A DNA stretch of 64,000 nucleotides, from contig CALJHC010000004.1 of assembly GCA_938075415.1 (NCBI GenBank), positions 124,001 to 188,000 of the forward strand, written 5' to 3'. The stretch comes from an uncultured Rubripirellula sp. (GTDB taxonomy: Bacteria > Planctomycetota > Planctomycetia > Pirellulales > Pirellulaceae). This document shows, one piece after another, positions 36,225 to 46,785 of this stretch. The translations under genes were made by a program, and so were the position numbers. Each line of letters begins with the position of its first letter. The stretch's first letter is position 1. The notes beneath the pieces were generated by a model. The model did not search any database. It was given only the letters and a program-made list of their open reading frames with translations, and had not been told where the DNA came from.

Positions 36225-37826
36225 ATGAAGTTGCGTTGCGTAACAAGACCAACCGGTAAACAAACGAGCAAGTTGAAACCAAGTGAGACAGGCCTTGGCG
36301 AAACTCGCGGGACCAAACAACCGGATGCCATCGTGCGAAAACTGACGACCCTTCTCATCGCAATCACGCTTTGCACCGCGTCAATTCGGAACAAAGCCAT
36401 AGGCATCGAACCCCCTGATGTTCGCCCAAACATTCTTCTTATCCTCGCGGATGATTTAGCTTGGTCTGACTTGGCTTGCTATGGACATCCTTGGCACGAC
36501 ACTCCGAACTTGGATCGACTTGCTGAATCCGGAATGCGTTTCACTCAGGGTTACGCCTCGGCACCAATCTGCTCCGCCTCTCGAGCGAGCATTCTTACCG
36601 GAAAAACAACCGCCAGGCTGGGATTTGAATTCGTCACCAAGGACAAACCTGGATTCCAGGTCATTGACCAACCGACCCCTTTGCGCGCTCCGCCCTATCA
36701 GCTGAATCTTGATCTAAAGCATGAAACTATCGCCGAGCACCTCAACGCATTGAATTACCGAACCGAGTTTTTCGGAAAATGGCATCTCAATGCACATCAT
36801 GGTGGCTACCTAGGCTGGAGTCCAACACATGGGCCGAAACAACAGGGGTTCCAGCAAGCTACGCAAGACTTTGGCTCACACCCTTATGGATGGAAATCCA
36901 ACCCACCGCCGACGATGGATAAACCAGGAACCTTTGCCAATGACTCATTGATTGACCAAGCCTGCAAATCAATCACTGAATTTAATGAGCGACCATTCTT
37001 TAAAATGGTTTCACTGTTTCATGTCCACACTCCTGTGAAAACGTCATGCACCTGGCTAATCGACAAGTACAGCGATCGAGTTCCAGCCAATTCAAAAAAC
37101 CGAGAACGAAGAATTCGATACGCTGGCTTCGTGGAAACACTTGATCATCATGTCGGGCAAATACTCGATGCATTGAAACTGGCCAATCAAGAGCAAAAAA
37201 CACTGGTCCTCTTTACCTCCGACAATGGCGGGCATCCTGAATACACCGCGAATGAACCTTTACGCGGATCCAAATGGAATTTGTACGAGGGCGGGATTCG
37301 CGTTCCCTTCCTTGCAAAATGGCCCAAAGTCATCAAACCGAATACGACCACTCATTACCCCGTGATTGGATACGACTTGCTTCCCACCATTGTGGACTTC
37401 GCTGGAGGTGCCGAAGTTGAATCGGATGGAAAAAGTCTGCGGGCCGTTCTTTTAAACAAAACCGCGACTCTTCAGCAGCAAGCTAACAAATTGTATTCCA
37501 GCACGCAGAAACGAAACCTTCTGTGGCACTTCCCTTACTATCACCCAGAAACCGGCTACGCAAAAGCCATTGAAAAAATTGGTGTCAATGACTTTTCGGT
37601 CAGTAAGACGCACCCACATTCCGCGATCCGAATCGGGAAACACAAATTACTGTGGTTCCCTGAAAATGATTCCGTCGAACTTTATGATCTGCAAATGGAC
37701 CCATCCGAGTCAAACAACCTAGCTAGCGAGCAAGTTCAGATCTCGATGCAACTAAAAAAGGTATTGCTTCAGCAACTCATCGAAATGAAAGCTCGACAGG
37801 CCGTGGTGAAACAGACTCTCAATTAA
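36225..37826 (+). CDS. sulfatase
   Basis: A sulfatase of 533 residues. The metal-binding D76-D77 and the formylglycine site C116-S-A-S-R120 (C-x-A-S-R variant) are present, as are F-G-K-W-H-L and F-T-S-D-N-G-G. It hydrolyses sulfate esters, probably of exported or imported polysaccharides. The signal region is unclear: from 36225 the hydrophobic core starts only near residue 40, while a GTG at 36333 would give a standard signal peptide (V-R-K-L then a hydrophobic core). A TTG at 36165 also opens the frame. It belongs to a different sulfatase sub-group from the 34128 gene, judged by its active-site motif and lack of DUF1080. Confidence 0.9.
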   Translation: MKLRCVTRPTGKQTSKLKPSETGLGETRGTKQPDAIVRKLTTLLIAITLCTASIRNKAIGIEPPDVRPNILLILADDLAWSDLACYGHPWHDTPNLDRLAESGMRFTQGYASAPICSASRASILTGKTTARLGFEFVTKDKPGFQVIDQPTPLRAPPYQLNLDLKHETIAEHLNALNYRTEFFGKWHLNAHHGGYLGWSPTHGPKQQGFQQATQDFGSHPYGWKSNPPPTMDKPGTFANDSLIDQACKSITEFNERPFFKMVSLFHVHTPVKTSCTWLIDKYSDRVPANSKNRERRIRYAGFVETLDHHVGQILDALKLANQEQKTLVLFTSDNGGHPEYTANEPLRGSKWNLYEGGIRVPFLAKWPKVIKPNTTTHYPVIGYDLLPTIVDFAGGAEVESDGKSLRAVLLNKTATLQQQANKLYSSTQKRNLLWHFPYYHPETGYAKAIEKIGVNDFSVSKTHPHSAIRIGKHKLLWFPENDSVELYDLQMDPSESNNLASEQVQISMQLKKVLLQQLIEMKARQAVVKQTLN

Positions 37827-38065
37827 AATCAGATAATTGTGTACCGTTCTGGACACGAAGTTGTCAGCGCAAATCTGACTTTTGCGGACTGGTGAATCAC
37901 GATTTCAACCGGTTCCATCTGCGGGAACCACCGCAAATACGAACCGACTCTTTCACCGATGCAATAAATCGTGATGTGAACGGGATTTTACCGCGACCAT
38001 TGGTTGACTATCCTGATAAGCAGAAGGAAACCTCCACTTCGCACTCCCTGAGGACTACCACGTCG

Positions 38066-40756
38066 ATGCATATTCGCTCTCTGCGTCCATTTCGATGGAT
38101 CAACCGCATCATTTGCTTGGCATGCGTTATCACAACAATTTCAAACGCTAATGAATTTGATTCACGGCGTTTTGAAAAACAAACAGTCGCGACTGAGTTG
38201 GTCCAGCCAATGGAACTCGACATCGCGTCGGACGGAAGCATCTTCATCATTGAACTTGGTGGGACCGTAAAACTGCTTAATCCAAAAACACAACAAGTAC
38301 AGATCATTGGCAAGATCGAAGTCACCACGGCGCAGGAAAATGGTCTCATCGGCCTTGCTCTTGATCCTGACTTTGCAACCAATGGCTGGATCTACCTGCA
38401 ATACTCACCGCCAAATTTCTCGGGACAGCATGTCAGCCGGTTTCTGTTCCAAGATAACCAAATCGACCTTGATAGCGAAAAAGTACTCTTTAAATACGAA
38501 GAGCAACGCCTCCAATGCTGCCACCATGCGGGTTCGCTTGAGTTTGGTCCAAAAGGAAATCTCTACATTGGTACAGGTGACAACACGAACCCTTTCGAAT
38601 CCCAGGGATACGCCCCAATTGATCAACGGGACGGACGTGGCCCTTGGGACGCGCAGCGAACATCCGCGAACACTAAAAACTACAATGGCAAGGTGTTGAG
38701 AATCACTCCCGAAGTTGATGGCACTTACTCGATTCCTGATGGGAACCTTTTCCCGAAAGACGGATCGGTGGGTCATCCTGAAATCTATGTCATGGGATGC
38801 CGAAATCCCTGGCGGATCAATGTCGACTCCCAGACAGGCTTTCTCTATTGGGGTGATGTGGGTCCTGATGCCGGCCAGAATGGATCGAGAGGCCCGAGGG
38901 GATACGACGAAATCAATCAGGCAAGGTCCGCAGGCAACTTTGGCTGGCCCTTCTTTATCGGCAATAATTTTGCTTACCAGATGGTCGACTTCGTCACCGG
39001 TAACATCGGCGCAAAGCAGGACCCCGCTTCGCCACTCAATCGATCCGTTAACAATTCAGGTTCCGAGCGACTCCCCGCTGCCCAACCCGCAATGATTTTC
39101 TACCCGGGATCAAATTCTGAACAATTTCCGGCGGTAGCCTCCGGTGGTCGAACCGCGTGTGCCGGACCTGTTTACCACTATGAATCAAAGCTTGATTCGA
39201 ACACCAAGTTTCCGGCCGCGTTCGATTCAACTTTGTTCGCATTTGAATGGTCGAGAAATATGATCTACGCCGTGCATCTCGATGAAAGCGGCGATCTTGA
39301 CCGCGTTGAACGCTTCCTGCCAGAAATGCCCTTCATTCGTCCGATCGATATGCAGTTTGATGCCAAGGGCTCGTTGTACGTGATCGAGTATGGGGAAACA
39401 TGGGGTGTGAACCCGGACGCAAAACTTGTTCGACTCGATTACGTTCACGGAAACCGTTCTCCGGTTGCCGTGGCCAAGTCAACCAATGACGTCGGACGCG
39501 AACCACTCAATGTTTCGTTATCGGCAGCCGAATCTTACGATAAAGATGGGGATTCCCTTTCACATCACTGGACCGCCGTCCGAAACGACCTTGAAAATGC
39601 AGAGCCGTTCCAAATAGGCCAGGAATCGGAAATTAGCACCGTGTTTGATACCCCCGGTGTTTACACCGTGCAACTTGTTACCAGCGACTCCAACGGAGCG
39701 TCAGGAGTCGCAACCCTTCCCGTGATCGTTGGAAACACGAAACCCGAAATTGCGTTCCTGACACCTCGCGATGGAGATTTCTATGACCCGACCCAACCGA
39801 TCACCTACCGAATGGTGGTAACGGACCGTGAAGATGGAACCAGTGATCCCGAACAGGCAGAACGCGAGGATATGGAGTTCATCGATAGCGGTGCCAGTTC
39901 ACGAATCAATGTTGAGGCGATTCCGGTAACCCACGAAGGAACCGAAAACTTGGCATCACTTGATCCGGGCCTGCAGCTGATTCGTAAAAGCGATTGCATG
40001 AACTGTCACGCAATGAACCGACCTCGGGTAGGCCCAAGTTTTGTTCAGATCGCTGATAAATACAGAAACGAACCGCACCAAATAAACAAGTCGGTGCAAC
40101 GCGTTCTGGAGGGTTCAACCGGAGTATGGGGAAAAGTGGGCATGTTACCTCACCAACAGCACACTCCCTCCGAGGTCCTTCGCATGGTGAAGTTTGTCTA
40201 CTCGGTCAGCCAATCCTCAGCAAACCCCAGTGCGATAGGCTTTCGGAATGAAATCAACTTGGATGATTTGTCCGGTACCATCGAACTTGAGGCGACCTAC
40301 ATTGACCAAGGCCGAGAGAGCCTGCCTAAGCTTGTCGGATCAGCGAAGATCCGACTCCGAAGTCGTCATCTGCAGGCAGAGGCGGCTGATGAATTTAAAG
40401 GAACTCAACCACTTAACTCTGAAAAAGCTGAAGGCAAGAAATTCATGGGAGCGATCAACCATGATGGCTATCTGAAATTTAGCAACGTCCCCTTGGATCG
40501 CATCGACAGCATTCGACTCAGCGTGGCAAGTGCTGGTGCTGGTGGCGAAATCGAAATACATCGCGACAGTATTGATGGTCCGATTCTTGGTTCAGTTCTG
40601 GTCGAAGTGAACGGCGCGTGGGAGGAATTCTATCAGAAAGACCTGCAACTCAATCAAGCGAAGGGACTGGCTGACCTTTACTTCGTTTTCAAAAACGAAA
40701 AGAACCGTGGTGGACTGATGAACGTTGATTGGATTGAGTTCAAAACGAAACCATGA
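38066..40756 (+). CDS. exported PQQ-type beta-propeller / PKD / cytochrome c / carbohydrate-binding fusion
   Basis: An 896-residue protein. Signal peptide about 1-30. A beta-propeller of the soluble glucose/sorbosone dehydrogenase type (about 40-480) has G-L-I-G-L-A-L-D-P, C-C-H-H-A-G, G-D-x-x-N-P and G-x-R-N-P-W-R elements. A PKD domain (about 490-580) and a haem c site C644-M-N-C-H648 in a monohaem domain follow. A C-terminal CBM6-like jelly roll (about 740-896) ends D-W-I-E-F. The order suggests a surface sugar dehydrogenase that passes electrons to its own haem while bound to polysaccharide. The frame opens at a GTG at 37892; 38066 fits the signal peptide. Confidence 0.87.
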   Translation: MHIRSLRPFRWINRIICLACVITTISNANEFDSRRFEKQTVATELVQPMELDIASDGSIFIIELGGTVKLLNPKTQQVQIIGKIEVTTAQENGLIGLALDPDFATNGWIYLQYSPPNFSGQHVSRFLFQDNQIDLDSEKVLFKYEEQRLQCCHHAGSLEFGPKGNLYIGTGDNTNPFESQGYAPIDQRDGRGPWDAQRTSANTKNYNGKVLRITPEVDGTYSIPDGNLFPKDGSVGHPEIYVMGCRNPWRINVDSQTGFLYWGDVGPDAGQNGSRGPRGYDEINQARSAGNFGWPFFIGNNFAYQMVDFVTGNIGAKQDPASPLNRSVNNSGSERLPAAQPAMIFYPGSNSEQFPAVASGGRTACAGPVYHYESKLDSNTKFPAAFDSTLFAFEWSRNMIYAVHLDESGDLDRVERFLPEMPFIRPIDMQFDAKGSLYVIEYGETWGVNPDAKLVRLDYVHGNRSPVAVAKSTNDVGREPLNVSLSAAESYDKDGDSLSHHWTAVRNDLENAEPFQIGQESEISTVFDTPGVYTVQLVTSDSNGASGVATLPVIVGNTKPEIAFLTPRDGDFYDPTQPITYRMVVTDREDGTSDPEQAEREDMEFIDSGASSRINVEAIPVTHEGTENLASLDPGLQLIRKSDCMNCHAMNRPRVGPSFVQIADKYRNEPHQINKSVQRVLEGSTGVWGKVGMLPHQQHTPSEVLRMVKFVYSVSQSSANPSAIGFRNEINLDDLSGTIELEATYIDQGRESLPKLVGSAKIRLRSRHLQAEAADEFKGTQPLNSEKAEGKKFMGAINHDGYLKFSNVPLDRIDSIRLSVASAGAGGEIEIHRDSIDGPILGSVLVEVNGAWEEFYQKDLQLNQAKGLADLYFVFKNEKNRGGLMNVDWIEFKTKP

Positions 40757-40846
40757 CCTATTCAAAGTTGGTCAGCCAAGGCCCTGATGCAGGGCAAAAC
40801 GCAAGTTACCTACTGGAATCACGATCCCCTGAACCCGCAAACCAGG

Positions 40847-42316
40847 TCACTCGGCAGGTAGGTAATTCAACGTGTAATAGGCTTCAGCGTGAAGCAAACC
40901 CACTCCGTTCTCACTTCGCACACCGTCCGAGTGCAGTTCGTGCACGTGACCTTCCTGTAGCCCATCCACATAAATCCGAACACTCTTACCGTCGGTTCCT
41001 GCAACAGCTTTGACAATCGTTGGCTCGGTGTGATCCACTTCCGGACTCCCGTAGGCAGATTGATAGATGTAGGTGTAAGTGCTGATTTCGTAAGAGGCGA
41101 GATCCTCGACCGACTGCTTATCAACTGACTCGGTGAAAGTAAGTTCGAAACCATCCGGCTTGGCTCGCATCTCATGGATCTCAAACGGAATCTTCCCAGT
41201 CCAGTCCACGCGATCAATTGCAAACGGCTTTCGGCCTCGCGATCCCCAACCGCGGTTGGTTCCACCAACAAACATTTTCCCGTTGGTTGTTAGTTCGAGA
41301 CCAAGTGATCCACTGTTAAACCCCTCAAGAAAAGGAAAGCATGCACCTTGATAATGACCTTGGACTTTCTCGAGATAGCATCGCATCACTGTGCTGTAGG
41401 ACTGATCGGTGACAAACATCTGATTCTTGAACGGACCAAACTCTCCGTCAGTGGTATCACAGGCGATCCCCGCCGCTGATTTCCCCATCTTGTTGTAGGG
41501 GAATAAAACAGCCGGTGGCTCGTAATGTGGCAGACGCTTTGCCTCGGTCATGAAACGACTGCCACTGACGGGTTCCTCGGGACGCGGCCCAAGCACTGGC
41601 TCGGCCAACTTGTACCACTCAAACCCACCCGGGTGACCAACGAACTTACCCTCGGGTAAATGCTTGAGCGCACAGGTTCCATTCCATGGACCCTGATTGT
41701 CCGTGTAGAACATGTCACCCAAATGATTCGCTCGAATTCCACCGGGCGAACGAACTCCACTGCAAGTTGGAATCAATTCACCGTCCGAAGTAATCCGAAC
41801 GCACCAACCGCGATATGGCACTGAACTGCTAAATGAACCAGTCAGACACAGGACGACCCAGATGTCACCATTCTTGTCGAATTTCGAACCGAAAGCATAT
41901 TCGTGGTAGTCGCCACTGATGCCCCATCCATCATTGACCACTTCGAATTCGTCAGCCAAGCCATCACCATCACTATCCCGCATTCGAGTGATGTCTGACC
42001 TTTGTGTGGTGTAAAGCCAACCGTCTCGCTCGGTCAGCGTTAAGGTTTCATGTAACCCATGTGCGAAGCGTTGAAATTGTGATGCAGCGACTGTGGCAGA
42101 GAACGGATCGTTGATCATCCAAACCTCACCCCGTCGCGAGCAGACAGCCATCTTTCCATCAGGCATCATTTGAAAACCCGAAGCCTCCAGCACAACACCC
42201 TCGGGAGTTTCGAATGCGGTGATGGGGTAGTAATCAGCTTCCGTTGGCGCGTCCTGAGCGAGACAGGACGTGAAACTGAACAACGCGAGGATTGAGAACA
42301 CAAAAGCAAAACGCAT
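40847..42316 (-). CDS. exported beta-propeller protein (haem-binding/dehydrogenase-like)
   Basis: A 489-residue exported protein. Signal peptide 1-21 (CLA-Q). The body has repeated propeller-blade patterns ([24 protein letters not shown]) and a D-S-D-G-D-G-L-A-D calcium-type loop. It resembles the propeller of planctomycete membrane-bound dehydrogenase proteins but has no CXXCH. The last 110 residues form a separate beta-rich domain. Function unknown; it probably binds or oxidises a sugar. It is convergent with the 38066 gene, 90 bp away. ATG at 42325 is an alternative start. Confidence 0.78.
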   Translation of the reverse strand: MRFAFVFSILALFSFTSCLAQDAPTEADYYPITAFETPEGVVLEASGFQMMPDGKMAVCSRRGEVWMINDPFSATVAASQFQRFAHGLHETLTLTERDGWLYTTQRSDITRMRDSDGDGLADEFEVVNDGWGISGDYHEYAFGSKFDKNGDIWVVLCLTGSFSSSVPYRGWCVRITSDGELIPTCSGVRSPGGIRANHLGDMFYTDNQGPWNGTCALKHLPEGKFVGHPGGFEWYKLAEPVLGPRPEEPVSGSRFMTEAKRLPHYEPPAVLFPYNKMGKSAAGIACDTTDGEFGPFKNQMFVTDQSYSTVMRCYLEKVQGHYQGACFPFLEGFNSGSLGLELTTNGKMFVGGTNRGWGSRGRKPFAIDRVDWTGKIPFEIHEMRAKPDGFELTFTESVDKQSVEDLASYEISTYTYIYQSAYGSPEVDHTEPTIVKAVAGTDGKSVRIYVDGLQEGHVHELHSDGVRSENGVGLLHAEAYYTLNYLPAE

Positions 42317-42541
42317 GTTTAGCATCAGGTATGAGAGAAACAACTTTTGTAAATTGGAAGCGACAGAACATCCTATCGCCTCGATCTTGAACAACTTTAT
42401 TTTAGGCGAGCAGACCCTGAAGAGACTGCCCCTGATTCGTGATCAAACAGGTTCCGCAGTGATCGATCTTGAAGTGACCACCGCTTTCTCGTTTGATTGC
42501 CCGACTTTCGCACCCTAACGATCACGATGCGTTGTAGGCAA

Positions 42542-45500
42542 TCACCAAATTATCTGCTGTTGAATTGTGGTTGCCCCTTTGATTGGAATCAACAACTCCT
42601 TAGCCCCATCGATTTCCCTGAGCAGCGGTAACGCTCCATCGGCAGAAACGCTCATTTTCAATGTCTTTTCAAGTAAATAACCTTCTTGCTCATTCCCTTC
42701 GATTTGCCCGACCGCTGCTCGAAAGTAGAGGCCTGCTGAACCACTATCCTTGTTAGGTGTGATGGTGATTTCCCTTTTCAGAGAAGCGGCAATGTCTCCC
42801 GATATCGGGATAATTTTGTCTTCCACGGTGGCTTGCGGTGTTTTGTAACGGAACGTTGGCCGCCCCCGCTCATCTAAACCATAGCCAAGAAATCGATAAC
42901 CTCGTTCACGCGGAGCATCGCTGGGCCAAGCCGCTTTTTCGTCCGCCAAAAACGCAACCGCGGCCGTTTTTTCCAATGATACCGGATTACCGCCCAAAGG
43001 AGTTTGATTGCCCTGACCACGACCAACCCAATGCTTACTGGCATCAATGAATCGGTCCTGCCATATCAGGGAAAGAGAAAAGTTATTGGCGTCCCAGCAA
43101 ATATTTAACTTTTCTGGGTAACCAACGGCGATACCACGCGGCGAAACACCCTGAATGAAGTTTCGATAGATCACCGGACGATCATCCGGTTTCAACTCAA
43201 TCATCCCCGAGGTGATACCCTCTGGCACACCACCTTGGTCACCTTTGGAGAGAAAGGCCCACATGGCGGCAATTTGCTTATTTTGATCTCCGCCATAGAT
43301 ATCGGTGACAGTACTCTTTCCCTCCGGATAACCGCTCGGCATACGTGTGCCCGGTCGATAGAGCGATGGGTTTGGCAAGTAACGGTGGAACCAATCTTCT
43401 CGGATTCTGCTGGTCATCGTATCAAGGGCAATGGCCTGAATACCGGTTGCCTTGAATTTACCGTAAGTGTGGCAGGCGACGCACCCGAGCCCCTTGGCAC
43501 CAACCATTTTTCGTCCAAGCGTGACCTTTTGGTTCTCCGTTTCCTTGGTCTCGGTCAACTCAGCCTCGGTCTTTTGGTCTAACTGCTGCAACAACTTGGC
43601 AATTCGAGTGCCATGCTCGCTGCCAAAACCCGGCATGTGCGTTCGCATATAAGGCCGGCTCTTGTTGCCGTTGGCCACGACATTCTGAATCCATTCTTCA
43701 CGCAACTTATCTCCAACACCATCGAGCGGAGGCGGCAACCGACCCTCATCACCCATCTCAGGAATACTGCTGATGAAAAACGAATCCCTCTCGGACTCCG
43801 CGCCGCCAAAGCCATCACGTCGATGACACGCATAGCAATTCAAGGCTGTCATCTCACTGACCAATAATTGCTCAGTTTCTAACTTGGCAACCGAATCCTT
43901 CATCTGAACGGAGCTAACGAATTGCGACAGTGCCCCACTTTGCACCGGTGTCAAATCAAACTGAGGAATACCGCTCCTCTCAATTCCCGCCAAACAACCA
44001 GCTTCCGTTCCGCAAGCGTCCAAAGCCGGGGCTTTCAATGCAGAGGCAATTCGCTGCCCCTTCTCCTGTCGGTCGTGACAAGACGCACAGCCGAGACGAC
44101 TAAACAATTCACGTCCAACTGGCACAAGACTCGGATCATAAACGAACACCTCCGGATCAACAGGCTCTTCCAACGACTCAACTGGCGCTGGCGTCCCATC
44201 GCGGGACATGATTAAGAATTTATCAATCGGCCCAGGCTTGATCCCGGGACCAGCCCAGTCAAGAGAAAGTTCCTGCTGGCCACTCTTTTCGAAATAGTCC
44301 ACGCGGAACTCATGAACGCCAACGTTCAAGTTGACTGATCCCTCTTTCGCTGTATTGGGATGAACGCCGTCATTATTGATGACCTCTTTGCCATCCAGAT
44401 ATAACCGACTGCCATCGTCCGATGAGAGGCGAAACGTGTACTTGCCCGCATTCTGGATCGGCAAGAAGCCGTCAAACCGCAGAACCACTGACTCATCGCG
44501 TTTCCCGACGCGAATATCGAGCCCTCTGGAAACGCCCGATAAATCTGACTCACGCTCATCAAGATCAGGGAACTGATCGACGCTGAGGTAGTAGGCCTTA
44601 AAGTTTAGATTGGGCTTCTCCGGCAATTCTCGCGAAGTGGTGAAAACAATCGAATCTTCGCCGGTCAAGTACTGGGCGACATGCCTCCAGTTATCACCTC
44701 CCAAATCGATCTTGGGCATTCGTCCTGATGGCCTCACCGCCAAGGGATCCTTCAGGAACGCTTCTAAACTACCGCGACTATATTTATCGCCAAGACCAAC
44801 CAACGGCACAGAGGTCGTTGCCTGATGCTCGCGATTGTCCTGTGGAGCGTGACACGCCAAACAACCTGATTCGTGAAACAATCGCTCACCGGTTCCCGCA
44901 TTGGCGCGATCGGTGGACGAGACAACCGTATCGGTACCGACAAGAAAATTGGTCAGAGCCAATGCGGCAACCTTGCGTTCTGCCTCCGGCATTAACGCAA
45001 GCAGATTTGGCATTGTCGTTCCCGGCTTCACGCCATGAGGATCAGCGATGAAGTCAACCATCCACTCTGCCTTCACTCGTTGGCCCACGCGATCCAACCG
45101 TGGTGCCTGCTTAACCGAGACAATCTCCTGAACATCAGCGGAAGCTTGATGACAAGCGATACAATTCAGTTCACCCGCTAGCAGTCGGCCACCCTCGATG
45201 GCGTCTTGACCGCTGGAATGAAAACGCTCAAACGAAGGAACCACTGGTCGACGCATCTCTGCGGAAAGGTCTCGAGGCGATACCCAAATATTGCGAAAGC
45301 GAACCGGATTACCGTGGTCCTGTAAGTAGATCGGACCGTTCTCAGGACCCTCCCGTACTGGCGCTGCAGTCGTCGACTTCGGAAGCGTCACCTCGCGGTG
45401 AACGACGACACCATTCAACCGAACCGTTATTTTGGCATCCTGCAGTTTCTTACCCTCAGCATCAAAAATTGCTGCAGCGAAATCAACGTCATAGGTCTGC

Positions 45501-46159
45501 CACGCTAGCGGTGGCAAACACATATTCAGGTCCGGTGCTTTGATGGAATAAAGTCCACCAGCTTCATTATCCCTGCCCTCAAGACCAAATGAATCAAGGA
45601 TCTGTGTCTCATAACGACCCTGATGATACAGCCCGCTGTTCCCCCGCCCTTGGCCCCTGGCCTTGGGCATGTAAGGAAGACGGAACTCAAGGTGCATCGA
45701 ATAGTCAGCGAATGTGTCAACGCTGGTACACCCCTGCATCAGCAAGCCATCGTCACTCATTTTGGCGCCCGGCTTCCAGTGATCCTCAAGTGATTGGCGA
45801 CTGCCGTCGAACAGTACAACCGCGCCCTTCGGAGCGCTGGCACCAAGGGTCGGACTTTTTCGCTCAACTCGATCAAACTGATCCACTAGCGATTCCAAGC
45901 CATCAGCGTCGACCTCGAACACCTGCTTATCTTTTCCATTCCAGCCGTCCCCCGGTAGACCGCCGGTGTAAACCACAACGCTAAAACCCCCGTCACCAAG
46001 CGCAATCGCCTGCACCCCACGTGTTGCATCACGGTATTCACCCTGCAACTCAAAATCGGGGTCCACCTTGGCCTCATCGACCGTCGTGTAGACCTGTGCT
46101 AGTGCGGCGGAAAAACAAAAGACGCCGCTTAAGAGAATTGAACAAGCAAGACGAAGCAT
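42542..46159 (-). CDS. giant exported pentahaem protein with DUF1080 and PA14 domains
   Basis: A 1205-residue protein. Signal peptide 1-22. A DUF1080 / 3-keto-disaccharide hydrolase-like domain lies at about 110-295 (V-L-F-D-G-S, G-N-S-G-L-Y). Two c-type haem sites follow (C333-I-A-C-H337, C433-L-A-C-H437), then a PA14-like glycan-binding domain (about 545-650; S-S-D-D-G-S-R-L-Y-L-D-G), then three more haem sites (691-695, 775-779, 893-897) and a C-terminal beta-rich region of 300 residues. It would bind and process sugar while carrying electrons. The frame opens at 46282; 46159 is the natural signal peptide start. No PSD1 domain is present, unlike most planctomycete cytochrome c proteins. 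Confidence 0.87.
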   Translation of the reverse strand: MLRLACSILLSGVFCFSAALAQVYTTVDEAKVDPDFELQGEYRDATRGVQAIALGDGGFSVVVYTGGLPGDGWNGKDKQVFEVDADGLESLVDQFDRVERKSPTLGASAPKGAVVLFDGSRQSLEDHWKPGAKMSDDGLLMQGCTSVDTFADYSMHLEFRLPYMPKARGQGRGNSGLYHQGRYETQILDSFGLEGRDNEAGGLYSIKAPDLNMCLPPLAWQTYDVDFAAAIFDAEGKKLQDAKITVRLNGVVVHREVTLPKSTTAAPVREGPENGPIYLQDHGNPVRFRNIWVSPRDLSAEMRRPVVPSFERFHSSGQDAIEGGRLLAGELNCIACHQASADVQEIVSVKQAPRLDRVGQRVKAEWMVDFIADPHGVKPGTTMPNLLALMPEAERKVAALALTNFLVGTDTVVSSTDRANAGTGERLFHESGCLACHAPQDNREHQATTSVPLVGLGDKYSRGSLEAFLKDPLAVRPSGRMPKIDLGGDNWRHVAQYLTGEDSIVFTTSRELPEKPNLNFKAYYLSVDQFPDLDERESDLSGVSRGLDIRVGKRDESVVLRFDGFLPIQNAGKYTFRLSSDDGSRLYLDGKEVINNDGVHPNTAKEGSVNLNVGVHEFRVDYFEKSGQQELSLDWAGPGIKPGPIDKFLIMSRDGTPAPVESLEEPVDPEVFVYDPSLVPVGRELFSRLGCASCHDRQEKGQRIASALKAPALDACGTEAGCLAGIERSGIPQFDLTPVQSGALSQFVSSVQMKDSVAKLETEQLLVSEMTALNCYACHRRDGFGGAESERDSFFISSIPEMGDEGRLPPPLDGVGDKLREEWIQNVVANGNKSRPYMRTHMPGFGSEHGTRIAKLLQQLDQKTEAELTETKETENQKVTLGRKMVGAKGLGCVACHTYGKFKATGIQAIALDTMTSRIREDWFHRYLPNPSLYRPGTRMPSGYPEGKSTVTDIYGGDQNKQIAAMWAFLSKGDQGGVPEGITSGMIELKPDDRPVIYRNFIQGVSPRGIAVGYPEKLNICWDANNFSLSLIWQDRFIDASKHWVGRGQGNQTPLGGNPVSLEKTAAVAFLADEKAAWPSDAPRERGYRFLGYGLDERGRPTFRYKTPQATVEDKIIPISGDIAASLKREITITPNKDSGSAGLYFRAAVGQIEGNEQEGYLLEKTLKMSVSADGALPLLREIDGAKELLIPIKGATTIQQQIIW

Positions 46160-46785
46160 GGTCGCAATTGAAATTGAGGAAAGTGACGGAAATTGAGAAC
46201 GATGAGGATACCGAGAACGAAAGTCGAAAGCAAAAAGGCTCAGTGAAAAATCGACATTAATTTTAAAATGTTGAGAAATCACAGCACAGCGTTAACCACC
46301 CTTTTCCTGCGAAAGTGGCCGCTACGCCATAAAAAGTCAAATTCCCAACATGCCGGGGCGACTCAACGAATTTTAACTTCTTATCAAAACGAATGCCGCT
46401 CAACAGCGGATCACGACTCAACGCGAAAACCCACCGCCTGAATCACTCCCCCCCAACCGACCTTTCACCAACGACATTCAACCAGAAGCCATATCCTTAT
46501 TTTGCAACACCCGGACACGCGGTCACCCTCGCCAACAAGACTCCGAAGCCATCGTGTACCGACGTGATGCAAACAAACCAAACCAATCACTTGCACGCTC
46601 AAAAGGAAAGGAGCCGTCACTTTTCTACCCAGAATACCGAACGGTTTTGACCGATAACATCCTCGCCCATCCATTACGATCAACTAATTGACCAAGCAAC
46701 AGACTAAGAGACGCTCGAAATAATTCCCCATACATCGAATCCTCAAGCAAGCATTAGGCTTCGATTCAATCGAGCCACCACTCAT
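46160..46785. other. 626-bp spacer
   Basis: It lies between two minus-strand genes. No convincing gene or terminator is seen. The promoter of the pentahaem gene should be near its left end. Confidence 0.4.
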
